Assembly: GCA_023375675.1 (NCBI GenBank)
Contig: JALQBC010000037.1
Coordinates: 248,001-312,000 of the forward strand
Direction: 5' to 3'
DNA from: Cytospora piceicola
Taxonomy: Eukaryota > Ascomycota > Sordariomycetes > Diaporthales > Cytosporaceae
Length of the DNA: 64,000 bases
Below the pieces are notes generated by a model that worked only from the letters and a program-made list of their open reading frames with translations, did no database searches and had not been told where the DNA came from. The position numbers and the translations under genes were made by a program. Of the stretch, positions 58,252-64,000 are shown in pieces. Position 1 is the first letter of the stretch. Every line of letters begins with the position of its first letter.

Positions 58252-60192
58252 GCATCCTTCAGGGACTCGGTGTATTCAAGGGCGAGCTTGGGACATGTCG
58301 AGGTGTCGGAAAAAGTATACTAGTCCAGGTCATATAGGATTAGTAGACGAAAGTTAGCTTAAAATGTACGGAAATAATTGCGGGCCTACGACCGACGATG
58401 CTGATGAGAGCCTCATATACCCGGCCAGCTATAGTGATTTGTTGTTGTGAACGAGCTGATCTGCTCTCTCTCTCTCTCCTTCACCGGCGCCTGAGACTGG
58501 ACAAGTCATGACGGGTCTTGCCGGTGCCTTTAGCTGGTAGTAGTCCTTGTTCGTGCTCGGTGGGATACGAGCTCACGCCCGACGGATTGTGTATTTCGTG
58601 AAAATGGGCTAAAAATGTCAGCTTGACCTCCCATTGGGGGATATATGGGTACAGTCATGCTATGTAAGGCGGTACATGCCATGCAGACGTAACATCCTAT
58701 GTTATTATTACATGGCATGTCGATTTGGCATGGTATGTTGGTTAGCGTGTCCTAATCGGGACGGTTTTTTTTTAGTAGAGTTCATAAAAAAAAAAGGGCC
58801 CGCTTGATGAGTAATTGAACTCGAACCCTTGAACCCTGCTAACACTAACACTGGCACTAACAGCTAGCATCACCAATTGAAAATTACGAAACTATCTACT
58901 AGACTAAACTACCAATCATATAATACAAAATTAATTGAATAGTATCGGCATATATAGGAGATAAGGGCTTTAGGATAAATAACACTAACCTATTTTGGAT
59001 ACGCTGTTTAATATGCTATGCTAAATCAACATGCCATGCCAGATTTAACATGCTATGTACCTCCGTACATGCCATGACTGTAACACATATATTCTCCTAT
59101 GGGCTAACTGCTTCGGCTTCTGTTGCGCCATATCCGACTGTTCTCTCTGCAAAACACGGGAAGCAGGGAACAAGGCTAGATTTTCAAAGTACGCTTTAGC
59201 TTGTGAATCGGAAAGAGAGCTGGGTCGTCGATCATGACATTTGGAAGGAAAACCAAAGTCAGCATTGAAGTCATGGCGACCTCCCTCACACATGCAGAGT
59301 GTAGGAGGTGCTGTAAGCAACATCTATACTTGTGAATTCACTGCGAGCACTGCTACAAGGTAGTGGTATACACAATTGGGGTTTCTTATCTGCTAGTCAA
59401 AATTTACTCAAAGATATATACTGGTATCAGGCTGCGAAATTGGCTGGGATGGTGTCGAGCTTGTGAGTACCAGTGATTAGTCAAATATTGGAGCTGGTTC
59501 GATCAGATATCTGGAGATATCTTTTATTTGGGCTGAACTTTCACCAAACCCGCTAAAGACAGTCAATCTATGATTCCTCAGGAACAGCCGATCACAGCAC
59601 GACTCACAATTCTCCTCATCTGTAACATGACGGCAGACATCTGTTTCTGGGTTGTCACCACATTTGGAAGCTGCTTAAGCGTAGTTACGGAACCCTTGGA
59701 AAGCCAGTTGTCTGTGGTGTGTACCTACCTGCATATTTGACTGGGTATTATAGATGCGAAGAATATACATTATTGAGTGGAAGCTGGCGGTAAACCTGGA
59801 GAATTGAAATGCGTTGGACTCAGATCGTGTTTTCTTGGAAGACAAGCCAATCAATATTAGGGGAGCTCGAGAAGATGTCACAATGGGAGGAACGTCGATG
59901 GAACTTAAGCGCCGGAAAACATGGTGACAGAAGGAAGATTTATCGTCAGGAGAGTCTACTATTGAGAACAGTCCCAATATTTGAAGAAATTTTGCAACGA
60001 GACATATTGGGCGTTCGAATCTGTTCTCGATCACATATTCTATACCATAGCCGGAAGTTTCAATCCACACAGCCAACCTGCCAATGCCCAGGTGTCAGGA
60101 TAGTTGTTGTTGTCTCATACGTATACCGTAATGGTATTGAATTACGCGATTACTTATCGAAGCATCCCAACCTAATTAATTTTGATACTTTG
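58252..60192. other. Intergenic region containing a MITE-like element
   Basis: Apart from the inverted-repeat element at 58630-59103, no feature is supported. A CT microsatellite lies at about 58465-58477. Two overlapping frames of about 130 codons on opposite strands (59675-60207) show no family character and are not called. Confidence 0.4.
58630..59103. mobile_element. 474-bp inverted-repeat element (MITE-like)
   Basis: The ends are imperfect inverted copies over roughly 55 bp: the left begins CCCATTGGGGGATATATG, the reverse complement of the right begins CCCATAGGAGAATATATG. Both then share TACAGTCATG and a CATG...GGTACAT...CATG block. A second, more internal inverted pair lies at about 58708-58743 and 59022-59058, where both strands read GGCATGGYATGTTG. 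The core has T- and A-runs (58766-58774, 58788-58797) and no coding frame. A clear target duplication was not found; CT flanks both ends. Non-autonomous DNA element is the best reading. Confidence 0.65.
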
Positions 60193-61965
60193 TTACACCA
60201 CGGGTAAGTTTCTCACCAGGTAAGACCCCCATTTGGGCAACGTCCTCTTGTGTTGCCAGTCGGGCGTTGTCAACTGCAGATCCTCAATAGCACTAGCCAA
60301 TGTGATCAACTCCGCCTCCGCCCACGCCGTCTGCATGATCGCCAGGCCAAATGGCATACCATCATCGGATTTGATACCCGCCGGGATCGTAACCATTGGG
60401 TATCCGGCTTGCGCGGCGATCTGGTATGTCTGACCGACGTCTGGGGGGACGAGCAGGCCGTCGAGCTTGGTCCTATTTCCTGGGAGGGTCTGGCCGCCGC
60501 CGCCGAGAGCCCAGTCGATGCCTCCCCGGGTTGAGCCCTGAGAGAATGAGAGAGCTTGCCAATATGTCTCGTTCTTGACGCCGCCAGTGGCCAGCGACGC
60601 AAGGAATCCGTCCTGGCCCGAGGCAAATGCAGGTATACCTCCTTGCTCGGGATAGCTATACCCGCCTTCGGTGCCGTCATTGTCGTAGTTGAAGCGAATG
60701 ATGTCCTCTATCGTTCTGATTTCCGTGTTGCTGAGCTCTGAGAGGTAGGTCTGGATGTTATTGTAGAAGTCCACCGCCACCACGGTGTATTCGCTCTCAT
60801 TGGGATAACCTCGTGTCGTGCCCCAATCCCAGTCCCACCCGTTTGTGCTAATGATCGTCTCGTAGTCCAGGATCTCGGTCTCATTGATGATGGTGGCTCC
60901 AGCGGACTCTATGAGGCTGATGGTCGAGAGGAGGATTTCCTGTTGCTCACTGTCGGCGTAGACCCAGAAACTATTCCAAGGGAGTCCGAACACAGTGCCC
61001 TGAAGGCTAGTCTTGTTGGCGAGGAACTGCAAATATCCACCATCGGGTGATTTTCCCTGCTGGGCGAAGGTATAATTGTCCCGCGAGTCGACACCATAGA
61101 TGGCATCCAAAGCATAAGTCGCATCCCGGACTGTACGTCCGAAAGTGCCCACAGTATCTTGGTGCTCGGACTCCGGGATGACACCGCTCCTTGAGGTGAG
61201 GCCAACAGTCGGTTTGAACCCCACGACACCATTCCTCTCAGCAGGGCTTATGACACTCCCGTCCGTTTCAGTCCCGAGTGAGAACGCAATGGCGTTGGCG
61301 CCAACCCCGGCCGCACTTCCGGAGCTGCTCCCTCCCGGGGTGACCGTCAGGTTATATGCGCTCCTACACTGCCCTCCCCTGGCCGAGTACCCCTCAGAAT
61401 ACGAATTGCTTCTCATATCCGCCCACTCGCTCAGCGTGGCCTTCCCGAACAACACCGCGCCGGCGTCCCTGAGCTGCTTGACAACAAAGGCGTCCCTGGG
61501 CACGATGCTCCCCAACAGCGCCCAGCTCCCCGCCGTCGTCTCGAGGTTGTCTTTCGAGGCGATGTTGTCCTTCACTGTGAAAGGGATTCCATGCAGCGGG
61601 CCGCGGACTCTGCCTGCTGCACGTTCGGCGTCCATCTGGGCAGCGATGGAGAGGACGTCGGGGTTGAGTTGAAGGAGGGAGTTGGTGTAGGAGTTGGTCT
61701 GGTACGTCCGAGTGATGTAGCAAATCACCAACTGTTGGGATGTCAATGTGCCATTGGCCATGGCCTCTTGCATCTGGTCGATGGTTGCCTCCTCGAGGTT
61801 GAACGTGCCGCATGGGGCGAAGGGGAAAAGCTCTGATGTTTCAGCGTACTGTTCGAGAGGGAACAGGGGCGGCAGCCGTGTGGTTGATGCATTCTGGGCC
61901 TCCGCAAGTTGGAATAGCAAGAAGGCCGCCGGTACGCACAAGAGGGCTGCTTTGATGAGAGCCAT
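60193..61965 (-). CDS. Secreted amidase (amidase-signature family)
   Basis: Amidohydrolase with a Ser-cisSer-Lys triad; single exon, 590 residues, from ATG at 61965 (an upstream in-frame TTG is not used). The N-terminus (ALIKAALLCVPAAFLLFQLAEA) is a signal peptide, so the enzyme is probably secreted or wall-bound; many N-glycosylation sequons agree. The signature is complete: GIPFTVKDNIA with K132, TPGGSSSGSAAGVGA with cis-Ser S213, and GTETDGSVISPA with nucleophile S237 exactly 24 residues later. PAGIKSDDGMPFGLAIM near the end is the usual last conserved block. Length is normal for fungal secreted amidases. The substrate is unknown; hydrolysis of an external amide for nitrogen is a reasonable guess. 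No neighbour points to a pathway. Confidence 0.93.
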   Translation of the reverse strand: MALIKAALLCVPAAFLLFQLAEAQNASTTRLPPLFPLEQYAETSELFPFAPCGTFNLEEATIDQMQEAMANGTLTSQQLVICYITRTYQTNSYTNSLLQLNPDVLSIAAQMDAERAAGRVRGPLHGIPFTVKDNIASKDNLETTAGSWALLGSIVPRDAFVVKQLRDAGAVLFGKATLSEWADMRSNSYSEGYSARGGQCRSAYNLTVTPGGSSSGSAAGVGANAIAFSLGTETDGSVISPAERNGVVGFKPTVGLTSRSGVIPESEHQDTVGTFGRTVRDATYALDAIYGVDSRDNYTFAQQGKSPDGGYLQFLANKTSLQGTVFGLPWNSFWVYADSEQQEILLSTISLIESAGATIINETEILDYETIISTNGWDWDWGTTRGYPNESEYTVVAVDFYNNIQTYLSELSNTEIRTIEDIIRFNYDNDGTEGGYSYPEQGGIPAFASGQDGFLASLATGGVKNETYWQALSFSQGSTRGGIDWALGGGGQTLPGNRTKLDGLLVPPDVGQTYQIAAQAGYPMVTIPAGIKSDDGMPFGLAIMQTAWAEAELITLASAIEDLQLTTPDWQHKRTLPKWGSYLVRNLPVV

Positions 61966-64000
61966 GTTGGATTGCAAGGCGTTGGATCAAGCCAAACTGT
62001 CGCGTTACACGATAAGTTGACAGTCCTGTTTTTCAGTTTGATGGTCCAACGTAAACATCCAAGTCGAACATCTGACTGAGACACAACATCTCAACTACGC
62101 TCCCGAGGATTTACTTTTGTACTCTTCAGCTTGACCGATAGTTGCCATGTGCCGATCTCCGGGAAAGGAATAGATTAGGTCTCACTCCACCGGCAACCGC
62201 CGACTGAGATAAGAAACGTAATTGGAGTTAAATGTATTATGGACGCTTAGAAAAAACAACACCTGAATAATGTTTTTCACCACCCCGCTGTCTGCACCAT
62301 AGAACCTCAACTTTTTCAATCAGGGGAGGAGGACAAGCTCAGGAGAAGGAAGGTAATATCAACGTAGCTTCAACAATTGCCCCTCTGTTGATAGTTCTCT
62401 TCCCGCTGCATAGGATGCTTCAAAGACTTGTAGGATCTGGTGTGTGAGAACTCATACAAAGCTAGTAAGAGATGGATACGCCATGCATGTCCGTGTACTA
62501 AATAGTATCAAGGAAGAAGCAGCAATGAACCACGTAGACTTGAGGGAAAGGAAGGGTCGGCCTACTAAGGCTATCTTGACTGAAAGACAAGTTAGAAACA
62601 GATTGTTTTCCGTGTGATTAGGCTCTTGGGTTTGCTTACAACTTTGAACTAGATACAACAACATGGAAATTCAACCCTGGTTAGACCTTCAGATCAAGCT
62701 TCGTAAGAACAGCGGTGCGGCATCATGTACCGCGTAAAGAGACACCGAGAATGATCGCAAAATGATGCTATCGTCGGGCTGTCTGCCTCTCAGCAACCCG
62801 CAGAACTATTGCCTGATGAACCCCTTACTAGTTTGAGGCAGGACGGAGCTCTCAATCGGTTGGGTGACCAGGCGCTCCCAAGGTCGCGTAAGGTGTCAGA
62901 ACAGACAGAGATATGTTAAGGCAGGCGATGATCTGGAAAATCATCTTCAGATCTGCTCAGGGGGTTGTGGAGGTTTATCAATTCTCGACCCAACACACTT
63001 TCTTCCAGCTCGTTTGACTGGGTCCACTGAGGAGGTTTCGGGGTTTCCACGGATAATTCGATGTAAGTTCGATCATATACGTATTCGGAACTACCGTGAA
63101 TTATCCAGAAGGTTTGTTGTCTAGGTTATGGACCTATTAATGGGTCTCAACGTTGTCGCCCAATTGACCGGGGCAACTGCTCCATACCTAATTTGCTTAT
63201 TTACTTTGCTAGTGTATGGGGCTATGCAGCAAGATATGTCGTTAGTAATTGATCCGCCAACAGCCACCAAAGTACGAGTTCCGACTACCAAGGGGCTGCA
63301 TACGATATGCCATCAGGAGGAGCCTCACCGCTCCAGGACCGTACACGGGTGTCTGGTCTTGTCTCCGGGCACAGAACGCGGAAGAAGAAGAACGGTGGCG
63401 ACTCGCGAGTTTACCACAAGTCGGTATACCATGAAAGAGGAGGCGCATCGTCGTCACTTGTGCAGGACATCACAGGTAGAAACAGGAACATGTCGAGATC
63501 TACCTCGAACTAACTGACTGTCGGATGAATGCTACTATGTATGGACGGACTATGGATCCTAATACTTACCTTCCTAGTAGTATACATCTTGATCAACTCG
63601 GCGCAAGACGAGTTACGTTACCCAAAACTTGATAATCATGTACACGTCTAGCTGTTAACTTTCTCACATGTGCTATATTAGTACAAGGTTTGAGGGGATG
63701 GTTTTGTTTTTGGTTGTATCGTTGTGTCGTTGCATGTGGGCCCTTGATTAGCATGATCATCGATCAAACCTCGGCCCTCCACCCTCTTGGTTCAAATACG
63801 AGAACCCTTTTCTGTGCTTATTACCCCATATAATACCGGTACCGTAGGCATGGAGTAAGTTCGTGCGTCTCCGCTCCCGCCCGGGCGTACACGGCCACTG
63901 TTTCCCCTCGATAACGTGCGGCTCATCTTCAACGTAGGTCCATCAATTGGATGGAGCTCCGGGGAAGACGCAGCAACCTGCAGTAATCCCCTGTATGTAC
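61966..64000. other. Terminal 2 kb, no gene seen
   Basis: Promoter side of the amidase gene and further intergenic sequence. Frames up to about 129 codons (63128-63517) have no recognisable features. The window ends without another gene start that I can support. Confidence 0.4.

Noticed and set aside
58805..58850. AACTCGAACCC looking like the T-arm of a minus-strand tRNA
   Set aside because: The flanking bases do not pair as a T-stem and no acceptor, D or anticodon arms could be built; it lies inside the inverted-repeat element.
59675..60207. Overlapping frames of about 133 codons on both strands
   Set aside because: No motif on either strand; cannot decide between them and both may be noise.

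Overview
This window is nuclear DNA from a filamentous ascomycete, most probably a sordariomycete; the species cannot be named from the sequence alone. The grounds are short GT-AG introns of about 50-100 bases with CTRAC-like branch motifs, fungus-restricted families (Kch1 potassium channel, 2EXR, rhodopsin/SAT4-type membrane protein, HET domains), scattered TACCTAGGTA palindromes between genes, and small inverted-repeat elements. I rebuilt exon structures by hand from splice consensus, reading phase and family motifs.

The first 34 kb is mostly ordinary housekeeping and accessory content: a Kch1-type K+ channel (+), a possible tiny membrane protein (-), a 2-oxoglutarate/Fe(II) oxygenase (-) divergent from a Dal5-like MFS permease (+), an NMN adenylyltransferase (+), an acidic/polyQ protein (-), a 2EXR protein (+), the ESCRT-0 subunit Vps27 (-) divergent from a rhodanese-USP deubiquitinase (+), a long-chain acyl-CoA synthetase (-), a secreted beta-propeller protein (-) and a seven-helix rhodopsin-fold membrane protein (-). 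Two divergent pairs look functionally linked: Vps27/deubiquitinase (endosomal ubiquitin sorting) and oxygenase/permease (possibly one nutrient response).

From about 35.6 kb the character changes. A 604-bp AT-rich element with perfect 36-bp terminal inverted repeats and a 5-bp target duplication sits just upstream of a broken HET-domain gene. A possible second HET relic, a CxxC-rich small protein and about 6 kb without recognisable genes follow.

The 46-58 kb block is the most interesting part. A large HET-domain gene (+) converges on a protein-kinase gene (-). A second related kinase gene (+) diverges from the first and is followed closely by another HET-domain gene (+). Both kinases carry HGD in place of HRD (non-RD) and share an N-terminal region I cannot assign. 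At the second kinase-HET junction four well-formed mini-introns lie back to back, separated by exons of only 3, 25 and 3 nt, and the HET reading frame has no upstream ATG. I read this block as a candidate allorecognition/immune signalling cluster; that function is inference. It is followed by a MITE-like inverted-repeat element and a secreted amidase gene.
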